Origin: Pogostemon cablin
Taxonomy: Eukaryota > Streptophyta > Magnoliopsida > Lamiales > Lamiaceae
Length of the DNA: 64,000 nt
Assembly: GCA_023678885.1 (NCBI GenBank)
Contig: CM042979.1
Coordinates: 20,203,513 to 20,267,512, forward strand
Direction of reading: 5' to 3'
The translations under genes and the position numbers were made by a program. Numbering within the stretch: position 1 is the stretch's first letter; the number at the start of each line of letters is the position of its first letter. This document shows positions 33,870-43,690 of this stretch, one piece after another. The notes beneath the pieces are model-generated. The model had not been told where the DNA came from. It made no database searches and saw only the letters and a list, made by a program, of their open reading frames with translations.

Positions 33870-34630
33870 TAGCTGAGAAAAAGTGGGAGAGAGCCAAGCA
33901 TTTGAGAGCCGAAAAGGAAAAAGCGGAGAAGATTGATAGTGATGAATGGGGGATTCCCAAAACAAAGATACCTCCGCCGTTTCCTTACAAGCTTGTGAAG
34001 AAGGGATTGGAAGAGAAGTTCAAGAAGTTTTCAGAGATAATGAACAAAATAAGCTTGAGCATTTCTTTCACAGAGGCAATCATGGAGATGACGTACTATA
34101 CCCGATTTCTAAAGGATATATTGTTGAAGAAGCGGAGCTTAACCGGAATTGAAATGGTGAATTTATCTAAGAATTGCAGCTCAATCATCCAAAGGAAGCT
34201 GCCGCAAAAGATGAAGGATCCGGGGAGCTTTACTATTCTATGTGAAATCGGAAAGGGGCCGGCACGGCGAGCTTTGTGCGATCTAGGGGCAAGCATCAAT
34301 TTGATGCCTTTGTCCATCTTTCAGAGGCTTGGTTTGGGGGAGTTGACCCCTACAACAGTGGTTCTCCAATTGGCGGACAGGTCGATGACGTTTCCAAAAG
34401 GTATAATTGAAGACGTTCTCGTCAAAGTGGAGAAGCTAGTCTTTCCTGTGGACTTTCTTGTGCTAGAGATGGAAGAAGACAAGGATAATATCCCTTTAAT
34501 CTTGGGGAGACCTTTCCTTGCTACTGCTGGAGCTATGATTGATGTTCAGAAAGGAGAGCTCAGATTGCGGATGGACAAAGAAGAAATTCTTTTCAACTTA
34601 GACAAAGCAATGAAGATGCCCATGGAGTAG
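33473..34630 (+). CDS. Protease region of C
   Basis: An open frame of 385 codons in a different frame from gag, overlapping it by about 400 nt inside the array. After the translated array come the linker EKKWERAKHLRAEKEKAEKI, a conserved SLSISFTEAIMEMTYYTRFL block and the aspartic protease: FTILCEIGKGPARRALCDLG (catalytic D-L-G-A), a flap region, then NIPLILGRPFLATAGAMIDV. It ends at a TAG after MKMPME where F has a serine codon. Synthesis would need a -1 frameshift or initiation inside the array. The catalytic loop is intact, so this protease could be functional. Confidence 0.85.
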   Translation: MSRRSNHGRTRQLGDSIFPEHRFDQTKCGSTYPTGQIQVEPHHLEHSVLSQQRFDHDGHGSTYSTGRTQIEPQIQKESRCPEGRFDQYVHGSTCSTGRTLVEPHQKLPVATPNTLDDVDATPVVRNEQSTEIIAEKKWERAKHLRAEKEKAEKIDSDEWGIPKTKIPPPFPYKLVKKGLEEKFKKFSEIMNKISLSISFTEAIMEMTYYTRFLKDILLKKRSLTGIEMVNLSKNCSSIIQRKLPQKMKDPGSFTILCEIGKGPARRALCDLGASINLMPLSIFQRLGLGELTPTTVVLQLADRSMTFPKGIIEDVLVKVEKLVFPVDFLVLEMEEDKDNIPLILGRPFLATAGAMIDVQKGELRLRMDKEEILFNLDKAMKMPME

Positions 34631-34648
34631 CAGTGTCATAATATTGAC

Positions 34649-35383
34649 GTGGTGGAGGAGATTGTGAAGAAGGACATGTCTCTGATCCTGTCAAAGGATC
34701 CTCTTGAGACATGTTTGATGGAATCTCTTACTTATCCCACTACGGAGCTTGACGGACTCTCCAACGAGGTATGTATTGACTTTCTTGAAAACTTACTTGC
34801 TTTGGGTGATGCTAGGTATGCATTGGAGAAAGCTAAGGCTGAAGAAGCGAAAGGGTCTAGGAAGTACTTGCCGTTGGAGAGAGAGAGCACTCCGATGGAA
34901 GAAAAGAAAAAGGAGCTGAAACCGTTACCGGAACACTTGACTTATGCTTATCTTGGTGACAATGAAAAAGATCCATCAGGTGATTCGGAATTCAAGAGGA
35001 AGATTGACCCGGAGGAGTCTACACGGCCATGGGATGAAGGTAATTCTAATGATCATATTTTTTAGAGCGAGAAAGGTGCCGTGCTGACTGTAGATAAAGG
35101 AAGAGAAGATGATGCCTACTTGAAGCCTCCTAACTTACCACCGGATACTAACAAATTTGAAAGTCCTTACTCTCGTTCTTATCCTGACTTTGATCTTGAT
35201 GGAGATAGGAGTTATTCCAAAATTGAGTGGAAGATTAACAGGAATGAGAAGAGAAAGTTTATGAAAGGAGATTCTACTGATCGTATGGTACATAAGAATG
35301 GTAAGGTGGAAAGTGTGGATGATAAGAGGGGGAGAAAGTATTGGAAGGTGAGGATGCGACATGATCATCCTCTGATCAAGTAG
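34649..35383 (+). pseudogene. Post-protease linker and tail of C
   Basis: 34649-35065 continues the pol linker (SLTYPTTELDGLSNEVCIDF, then LPEHLTYAYLGDNEKDP). At that point F goes on into RT, but C jumps to the tail GDSEFKRKIDPEESTRPWDE ... NDHIF-TAG. 35081-35383 holds a second, related tail copy (EWKINRNEKRKFMKGDSTDR ... RGRKYWKVRMRHDHPLIK). RT, RNase H and integrase are gone. The tail is of unknown origin and duplicated here, with single copies in A and B. Confidence 0.82.
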
Positions 35384-35395
35384 TCTTCTATGTGG

Positions 35396-35740
35396 TAATC
35401 CATCGTGACTCTCCGACGTTAAACATGAGCGCCTGTTGGGGGCTTTCCCTTATATTTTAATGCTTTATTTCTTTCGTGTGTGTAAAAAATTTTTATATTT
35501 AAAGTGCTTACTTTTTGGCAATTACATCTCTTTGCAAACTTAGTTTCGACTGTAGTTTCTACTAAGTTTGGGGGGTGTGATGTACTTTCCTCAATAAGCA
35601 CCGATAGTATAATCTTTTCTTTGTGATGTTTGTTAGGGGATTTGGTTTTTACGCCATATTTAAAATTTTAATCTATTTTGATGTGATGATTTTTTACAAC
35701 TTGCCTAATGTTCCGTGGTGTTTTGTTGTTTCGTATTTTG
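35396..35740 (+). other. Conserved noncoding block of C with internal polypurine tract
   Basis: Begins CGTGACTCTCCGACGTTAAA. AAGTTTGGGGGGTG lies at 35564-35577. Same layout as in A, B and F. Confidence 0.85.
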
Positions 35741-35884
35741 AGTGATTGCAGAGTTACTCATGATTAATAAGTTTTTAAAGAACCAATTCTTGATAAAGTT
35801 GTGCTCTAGTTGGTACCTAATGATTCGTATTGAAGTTTGAAGAGTGTAGGGATTGAAGAACACTCAGTTTTGAAGCTTAGAAGG

Positions 35885-36275
35885 GTGGTTCGACCAAAGC
35901 CAGGGTAGGTTCGACCAGTGCCAGAGGTCGAACCCAACAGTGGAAGTTGAATCGTGGTGCAAAAGTTGTCCAGAGAGGTGGTTCGACCTCATGCAAGATG
36001 GTTCGACCAGATCAACAGGTCGAACCAGTGATAGCAGAATTCCAGAAGTGCGGTTCGACCACGACATTCTTGGTTCGACCTGTTCAGCAAGTCGAACCGA
36101 GGTCGAACTGGTGACATGAAACTTACAGAAGGGTGGTTTGACTTAAGCCGATATGGTTCGACCTGGTCAGCAGGTCGAACCCAAGCCAAATCGAATGAGA
36201 AGGTGTTCAGAATGTTGATTCGACCACGATGAAGTTGATTCGACCTCTTCCACAGGTCGAATCAAGGTCGAACCA
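35885..36275. repeat. C array 3 in the 3' region
   Basis: About 390 bp of GGTTCGACC/GGTCGAACC units, with the last unit in the ATTCGACC form. Only C and F have this third array; A and B do not. Confidence 0.94.
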
Positions 36276-37550
36276 AGCCAGAAAAGTGTGTTCCTAATTC
36301 CGTCCTTCTATGATGCATGAGTTGGGCTGTAGAGATACTTGTATGATTGATTGGATATGAGCTTAATGTTTATGTGCATTCATGTGTTTACATGTTTATG
36401 TTCATTAAAGAGAGCATGTATAATTTGATAAGTATGTAGAGTTCTTGTGGAATTGATCTTAATTATGTGCTATGAGGAGTACTTAGGATTCTATTTACCT
36501 ATGTGAGGATTTGAGCCTTGATAATCATGCTTGATCATGATTGTTTTATTCTAGAGAGGATCATTCATATGAACGTATTGTAGAACTTGGCTTGGAGTCT
36601 TGTGTGAGATTTATGATTGATAAATTACTAGGACATGATCTTATGCCATTATTTTGTGATTAAGTTACTTAACCAAATTTATCCTTCCTAATGATTTTAT
36701 TAACCTTTGGATGCCCCGTTGAGCCGTTAAAGCTTTTTCTTTGGTAGCCAAAGTAAATAACCTTATAAACCTTTACTTGAGCTTTGATTAACCTATTCAT
36801 TGGTAGAGAGAGTGAAGGTGAGTAAGTGTTGCAAGAAGAAAAGGAAGATAGAATATGGTTGGATGAAAAGAATATGGTTAAATTTTGTTTAGGGGTAGTG
36901 CCCGAAACTGGTACCCTGATTATGTTTATACATGGTGCATGAAGCTTAGCAGCTGACGGCCTATACATGAGAAGAAGGGTAGTGCCTGAAACCAGTACCC
37001 GAATTGTTTAAAAAGATGATGTTGATGCCATGAAAAGAAGGAAAATTCAGGAATTTTACAAGTTCAAGAGACGACATTGGAGGAGAACTTGCTGTAAGAA
37101 GAAGAAATCGAGAACCTCCAAGGTAACTCTCTACTAGTGTCTTAAGTCACTTTACCTAAATTTTCCTACCTTTCGCCAAAGAGCCAACATTATAACCCAA
37201 AAACAAGTCCTTTGTGATCCTAGTGAAGAGTTGATTATAAGTTGATTTTTGAGATCTTTGCCAAGCTTATGGTTACGCGTGAATATGGATTGATATGAGT
37301 ATTTATATTAACCTATATAGTGCCTAACGCACTTGAGTGAAAGAGAATAAATACTTATCTTGTGAGCGAAATTACTTAGTACTCCGAATGATGTGTGATT
37401 GGATTAGTTTTGCATGAGTGATATATATGAAGCAATTAATACTTGTTTGATTGAATGAAGTTGCATGTGTGATATGTGTTGTACTTGATCTTGGTGAATT
37501 ATACACGACTCCTGTGGTTTGATTTGGTTGCCTTGGGACGAGCAATATGT
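36276..37550 (+). other. 3' untranslated region of C
   Basis: Noncoding. It carries the doubled motif GGTAGTGCCC...GGTACC at 36894-36915 and 36978-36999, and matches the start of this window (element F) at 36461-36510. Confidence 0.85.
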
Positions 37551-37563
37551 AAGTTTGGGGATT
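37551..37563 (+). other. Terminal polypurine tract of C
   Basis: AAGTTTGGGGATT directly before the 3' LTR. Confidence 0.88.
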
Positions 37564-39181
37564 TGATGAGTGTGTAAATTCACAAGTTTGGCACCATGTT
37601 TTATGCTAGTTTTGGAGAGTTTTGAGGTGGAAATAGGTGGAAAACCTATACATATTGTGAATTAGCATGAATCATGTGTTAGTGGAGCTATTTAAGTGGT
37701 TTTCATAGCAAAAACGGAGTGGAAGTGCCAAGAATCGAAGAGACAAAGTCGAGATCACGCGAACCGCCAAGGAAAGAGTAGGGTTTGACCTGATGGAGGA
37801 GGGTTCGACCTCTCCTACAGGTCAAACCAGTGTTGCAAAAAGTGAAGAATGAGGGTTCGACCACGACTCAAGGGGATCGACCTGTTCATCAAGTCGAACC
37901 ATGGTCGAACCAGTTAGCGAGAAGATGGGTTCGACCACGACGTTGTCGACCTGGGGTTTGACCAAAGAGGGAGTGGTTCGACCTGTACAAGAGGTCGAAC
38001 CAAGTGCAGAATGTGTCCAGTAGCAGGGTTCGACCTGTGGTTCGACTTGTGTCCGGTGGTTCGACCTGTTTGACGAGGTCGAACCAAAACACGGAAACTT
38101 ACCTTATCTGGATTTTTGAGGCTAAAACGCGTGGGATCACTTGAAAAGCCCATTCCAAGCCCTAGAGACATGATTACAAGTATAAAAGGAGGCTCATGCA
38201 GTCAAGAAAACGACGACAACGCGAGGAGCTTAAGATCGTGAATCATAAGAGGAGACAAGAGGAGAGTAGGAGAGCTGTGACAGAGGTGCAGCTGGAGATT
38301 CAAGTAAGATTGGTCCAACTAACAATGATTATTCTTAGATCAATCATGGGATAGAGCCACTTCGGTAGTTCTAGGGTTATGAAGGTTTCATGAGTTAATT
38401 TGTATTTCGTGTGTATACTCCGTACAACACTACTTGTGGTTTATTTTATATAAGATTATGCCTTTTTAATCCATATTCATAGTTGTTTTGTGCATCAATA
38501 ATCGTTGTGTAGAGTCTGAATGCATAACATGGTTATTGGTTGAGTGCGTTCACTAATGAGCAGGGTTTATTGTTATAATTCTAAGTGAAGGGATTCCAAA
38601 GTCTTATTAGAACCGTCTTATATGAATGTTTGTTAATTAAATTGAATTCGGGTTAACAAGTAGGATTAAGAGTATAACTTTATGGTACCAAAAAAGGGAG
38701 ATCAAATCGGGTTAGAGTACTAAGTGCACAGGAAATAATTGATTATGATAGTACCTAGAAAGGGAGGTAAAGTATAAGTCTTGCTCTGAGGATATTTACA
38801 CGTTTTAAAAGCTTATCTATTTGTGTCTATAGAATAGATTTGTATGGTCTAGTGATGCGTCCATAAACCACAAGGCAGAGTCAGATATCGACACACGAAA
38901 GTATGAATTAACGAATGAAACTGGATGGCTTGACGAACTACCTATTATCTTATTCGATCACAACCACTATTTTCTTATTCTTGTTATTTAATTGCTATTT
39001 TAATTATTACTTAGTTTACAAACCAAAATTATAATTCTCAACATAGTCATAATTGCTAGAAAATAACTAAAGTGATATTTATTCGTCCTGTGGATTCGAT
39101 ATTTAACTTGGTCACCTTCGAAACTATAATTGATATCCTTCATACTTGGGGATTAATTGTGTGTTGAGAAAACACTCATCA
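37564..39181 (+). repeat. 3' LTR of C
   Basis: 1618 bp, 55 bp shorter than the 5' LTR. The difference is one deletion inside the array near 37940. Several other differences turn TTCGACC into TTTGACC or GGTCGAA into GGTCAAA. Confidence 0.96.
37789..38085. repeat. C array 1 in the 3' LTR
   Basis: Shortened copy of 30199-30561. The deletion joins ACGTTG to TCGACCTGG, that is, from one motif copy to another. Confidence 0.95.
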
Positions 39182-39553
39182 CATGTATCTCTCCAAGAAC
39201 TTCTGCTGCAGTTGGTCCCATGTAGTGCAATCTGTGGCATCAAGAGTCTCATACCAAGCTTCCGCCTTATCAATCAAAGAGAACTTGAATAAGGCGATCC
39301 GCCTAGCATTATCATTCGCTCCACTGCCCTTTTGAGTGTTTGCATAACCAAGAAATTTTCGGAGATGCTGATATGGATCTTCAAAACAACCTCCAGAAAA
39401 GGGATTCTTCTCTACTATGTTAATAAGAGCGGGATGTATCTCAAAATAATCATCTTCCCCCCTTGCTCTTATCAACCCCATGTTGACATTCCCAAAGTTC
39501 GTGAAAATTTCACGAATGGAAATATTATCTAGATTCTGCCTTGCTCCGGCCAT
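39182..39553 (-). pseudogene. Gag of B, N-terminal part
   Basis: Starts MAGARQNLDNISIREIFTNF and runs through NPFSGGCFEDPYQHLRKFLG and AEAWYETLDATDCTTWDQLQ to the codon for YM, where C is inserted. The next codon, PPSRI, is at 29980. It is shorter at the N-terminus than the Gag of C and F, lacking the MLTRSKKG segment. Confidence 0.92.
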
Positions 39554-39711
39554 GTTCAGCTCAATGTGTTATTTGCTCCTTCCTTCCTCTCCTTTTTTCA
39601 AGCGCACAAGTAACTCGGAAAAATTCAAGGTTAGATAGAAATAAATAATCACAAATAAAAGAAAAAAATATCTTAATCAACTAGAAATAATAAAATTAAT
39701 AATAACAGCCG

Positions 39712-39729
39712 TCCCCGGCAACGGCGCCA
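39712..39729 (-). other. Primer binding site of B (tRNA-Asp)
   Basis: On the minus strand TGGCGCCGTTGCCGGGGA, a perfect 18-nt complement of the tRNA-Asp 3' end, 6 bases inside the LTR. Confidence 0.92.
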
Positions 39730-39735
39730 AGAACT

Positions 39736-41535
39736 TGATGCGCGTTTTCTCAACACACAATTAATCCCCAAGTATGAAGGATATCAATTGTAGTCTCGAA
39801 AGGTGACCAAGTGAATATCGAACCCAAGGGATGACGTATTATCAATTTAATTATTATCTATATTAATTAAGACAAGGCAATTACGTTTTAATGGTTATCT
39901 AACAACTAATATGCTGGAAATTAAATAACAAATAAAATAAACTATCACTCGAAGGATACGAAAGTGGATCAAGTAGGAGAATAGGTAGCTCTAGGATAAT
40001 CTAGTTTCACTAATTAACTTCCCTTCCATGTGTCAATGTCCGACTCTGCCTTGTGGAATATGGACGCATCACTAAACCATGCATATCTACTCTATAGACA
40101 CAAGTAAATATGCGTGTAACACGTGTGAATAACCTTGGAGCAAGAGATATAATTTCACCCCCATTTCTAGGTACTATCAGTATCAATTATTTCCCCCTAG
40201 GATTGGTACTCTAACCCGATATGATCTCCCTTTATAGGTACTATGAAATTATCCTCTTTATCCTACTTATTAACCCGAATTCAATTCAATTAATAAGTAT
40301 TCATATATGATAGTTCTAATGAAGCTTCGGAGTCCCCTCACTAAGAATTATAACATGGAATCCTGCTCAGCAGTGAACGCACTCAATCAATAACCAAGAT
40401 ATGTATTCAGACTCTACATAACAGTTAATGATGTACAAAATGACCGTGAGTATGGATTAATAAAGCACAATCATATATAAAATATATCCACAAGTAGTGT
40501 TGTACGGAGTGTACACACGAAAGTTCAATTAACTAGATAAAACTTTCACAACCCTAGTTCTACCAAAAAGGCTCTAGCCCATGATGTTGCGAAGAACAAT
40601 CATGGGTGTTGGATAGATCTTACCCGGATGTCCAGAAAATACAAAATAAATTAGGAAACGAATAAACCCTAGATGTGGCATCATCGTGTCCTTCTCGATC
40701 TTGAATTCTCCTCTTAGTTCTCCCCTTGATTCCACAAATGAATCTTCAAAGTGATGGATAGATGGAGGAAAGGATGATGGTTGGGGGGTGATCCCCCCTT
40801 GTGGGGTGTAGTATGGTTGTGGTCTCTCTTCCTCTAATCTATTGTGTTGTGTTCCTCCTCTTTTTGGGGTTGTATAGACCTCTTTTTATACTTGTAATCA
40901 TGTCTCCTAGGCTTGGAATGGGCTTTTCAAGTGATCACACGTGTTTAGGCCTCGAAAATACGGATTTGGTAAGTTCCCGAAGCGCGGTTCGACCTCCCAA
41001 ACAGGTCGAATCAACCCCTACAGGTCGAACCGTGATCGAACCACCCTTCTGGACGTCCCAGGTGCATGGTTCGACCAGCCAACAGGTCGAACCAGCATGT
41101 CGTGGTCGAACCAACATTTTTTCCGTCGGGTTCGACCTCGGTTCGACCTCAAGAAGGTCGAACCGATTTGCGCAGTCTCTCCGTTTCGTGTATAACTTTT
41201 ACATCCGACCTCCAAATTGAGTGATTTTTGCGCTCACGCGATCCTCTCTTCCTTGGCTTTCTAACTATATATCACACCAATAGTTTCGAGCTCCGCAACA
41301 ATACAGAATAATTATGAAAGTTGGATGTGCGTTTTCAGCATTCTTGCACAAATTGCACCTTTTCTCCAACTTTACACTTTTCATCATTTTTCCACCTAAA
41401 ACACAATAAAATACCTCAAGTACACATGATTCTCACATATATCGAATATAAGACACTTGTGCTCATATAAGACTACAATATCAATCAAAAGGTGTTAAAT
41501 TGGATTTTAAAACACGCTTATTTTCACTCTCATCA
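39736..41535 (-). repeat. 5' LTR of B
   Basis: 1800 bp, equal in length to the 3' LTR. TATAAAAAG (minus) lies at 40882-40890, one A longer than in the 3' LTR. Confidence 0.95.
40985..41165. repeat. B array 1 in U3 of the 5' LTR
   Basis: Copy of 25747-25926, flavour GGTTCGACC. Confidence 0.93.
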
Positions 41536-41540
41536 CGCAG

Positions 41541-41638
41541 TCCTTTGGGTTCGATATTCACTTGGTCGCTTGCTTAAGCTGCAATTGATATCCTTAATAC
41601 TTGGGGATAAATTTTGTGTGCAAAGAAAATGCGCATCA
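41541..41638 (+). repeat. 3' LTR of A, part 2
   Basis: The last 98 bp of the LTR, ending ATGCGCATCA, followed by the GTCAT duplication. It matches the end of the 5' LTR at 18718-18815. Confidence 0.93.
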
Positions 41639-41643
41639 GTCAT

Positions 41644-42716
41644 ATATAGAATAAACCACAAGTAGTGTTGTACGGAGTATACACATGAAAGTTCAATTAT
41701 TTCATAAAAACCTTCAAAACCCTAGATCAACCAAAAAGGCTCTAGCCCATGGTGTTGCGAAGAACACTCGTGGGGTTGGATAGATCTTACCCATATGTCC
41801 GGAAAATACAAGATAAATTGGGAAACAAATAAAATCCTAGATGTGGGCATCGTCGCGTCCTTCTCCATCTTGAATCCTTCTCTTGGTTCTCCTCTTGATT
41901 TAGAACACGAATCTTGGATGGATGGAGGAAAGGATGTGGATGATGGTTGGGAGTGATCCCCCATTGTGGGGTGTAGGATGATTGTGTTGCGGTCCTCACA
42001 TGAATAATAATGTAAAATATATATAGGTGTGAGAAGGGAATAAAAAAGGAAATAAAAGATATGGGTAAATCATGGAGGATTATGTGATAAGGAGATTAGT
42101 TGTGCTCCAAGACATAGGTAATTTTCGAAAATTTTTGAAAATTCTCGGAAATTCTAGCTGCCAGCTGCGCGACTTTACGATTTTTAGCATAACTTCCTTG
42201 TCCAAACTCCGATTTGAGTGATTCTTACGCTCATGTGATCCTCTCTTCCTTGAATTTCTATCAATATAAATAAATCATAAAAAGTCTAACATTTAAAGTT
42301 GTAAAAAGTCATGTAAAATGGAATAGTCGTGATGAGTTGAAACAGCTTGCGCGACGTCACCATCTCGATCACAACTTTCTCGTTTGGACTCCGATTGAGG
42401 TGTTTTTTATGCCAAAACGACCCTCTCTTATGTGACTTTCCAACCATATATCATAATTCAACTTTTGAGCTCTAAAAGAACATAAAAAATTATACAAGTT
42501 GGACGTGCATTTTTCAGCATTCTTGCACAAGTTGCACCTTTTCTCCAACTTTGCGCTTTTAATCCTTTTTCCACCTAAAACACAACAAAACACCTCAAAC
42601 ACACCTTTCTCTCAAATATATTGAATATAAGACACTTGTGCTAATATATAACAATAATTCCCATAAAAAAGGTGTTAAATTGAACACTAAAACACAACTT
42701 ATTTTCACTCTCATCA
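41644..42716 (-). mobile_element. Element D: solo LTR, right part
   Basis: Continues the LTR at 16821 and ends CTCTCATCA before ACATG. It is homologous to the LTRs of A and B but has no TTCGACC array in the corresponding place (about 42100-42350). Confidence 0.93.
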
Positions 42717-43690
42717 ACATGGCTCGAGTCGTATACGTAAGGCCGTAACGTTGACATGTGAAAGTCATTGTGAATTTCTGACAAATTAGGTGGTAAAGCT
42801 AATTTGTAGGTTGCTTTTCCAATAGTTTCCAAGACTTTGTATGGCCCAATAAACCTTGGCTTAAATTTTCCTCTTTTTCCAAAATGCACAATACTCTTCA
42901 CTGGTGTGACCTTTAGGAACATCTTGTCTCCCGGATGATACCTTTGATCCTTACGCTTCTTGTTAGCATACACCTTTTACCGATCTTGAGCTATTTTGAT
43001 TCTTTCTCTGATTTGGCTTATGGTCTTGACCATCTTATAGACAATTTCGAGTCCCAACATCTTTCTTTTTCCTACCTCATCCTAATAGAGCAGAGACTTA
43101 CATTTTCTTCCATAGAGAGCCTCATAAGGCGCCATGCGGATTGTCGCTTGATAACTATTATTGTAGGCAAACTCTATAAGGGGTATATAATCTTCCCAAC
43201 TTCCTCCAAAATCCAGTATACATGCCCTCAACATATATATCCTCAATTGTTTGGGAGGTTCTCTCTGTTTGCCTATCAGTTTGATGGTGATATGAGATAC
43301 TGAACTTTAAATGTGTTCCCATTGTGTCTTGTAACTTGCGCCATAAGTTAGAAGTAAAACGGGTATCCTTGTCAGACACTATTGAAACTGGTACACCATG
43401 TAATCATATTATTTCCCCAAGATAGATTTGGGCCAGTTTATCCATGGAAAAGTTCATTTTTATGGGTAGAAAGTGTGCTATATTTGTCAATCTATCGACA
43501 ATTACCCAAATTGCATGATTTCCACATGGACTTCGGGGTAACCCATCAATGAAATCCATCGTGACATGTTCCCACTTCCATTCTGGTATTTCCAAAGGCT
43601 TTAATAGATATGAGGGTCTTTGGTGTTCTACCTTAACTTGTTGACAGATCAAGCATCTTCAAACAAAGTCTGCAATGCAACCCTTCATGT
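42717..43690 (-). pseudogene. Integrase of chromovirus E
   Basis: Core domain MDFIDGLPRSPCGNHAIWVI with catalytic D, then VDRLTNIAHFLP, SDKDTRFTSNLWRKLQDTMG with the second D and RQTERTSQTIEDI with E. The C-terminal GPY-type region reads GKFKPRFIGPYKVLETIGKA. The frame runs to TLRPYVYDSSHV at 42717 and resumes as the chromodomain at 16078. It has frame breaks near 43400, 43160 and 42975. The zinc region upstream (about 43690) is partly visible as CQQVKVEHQRPS. Confidence 0.92.

Larger units (their letters stand above)
29981..39181 (+). mobile_element. Element C: youngest Athila-type element, pol-deleted
   Basis: 9201 bp with LTRs 29981-31653 and 37564-39181 and a perfect CATGT duplication at 29976-29980 and 39182-39186. 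The interior has a tRNA-Asp primer site, an intact 701-codon gag, a protease with a normal catalytic loop, then a tail frame in place of RT, RNase H and integrase. The LTRs are very similar apart from a 55-bp array deletion. C sits in the gag of B. Confidence 0.97.
24500..41535 (-). mobile_element. Element B: non-autonomous Athila-type element, interrupted by C
   Basis: Minus-strand element with two LTRs of exactly 1800 bp each (39736-41535 as 5', 24500-26299 as 3') and perfect target-site duplications CGCAG at 24495-24499 and 41536-41540. Without C the interior is about 4.2 kb: primer site, gag, motif array, tail frame and 3' UTR, with no protease core, RT or integrase. It is inserted near the end of the 3' LTR of A. 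Confidence 0.96.
16822..41638 (+). mobile_element. Element A: non-autonomous Athila-type element, interrupted by B
   Basis: LTRs at 16822-18815 and 22617-24499 plus 41541-41638 (about 1994 and 1981 bp) bracket a 3.8-kb interior. Perfect target-site duplications GTCAT occupy 16817-16821 and 41639-41643. The interior has a primer site, a broken gag, a motif array, a short tail frame and a long 3' UTR, but no RT or integrase. It sits in the solo LTR D and carries B inside its own 3' LTR. Confidence 0.95.
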
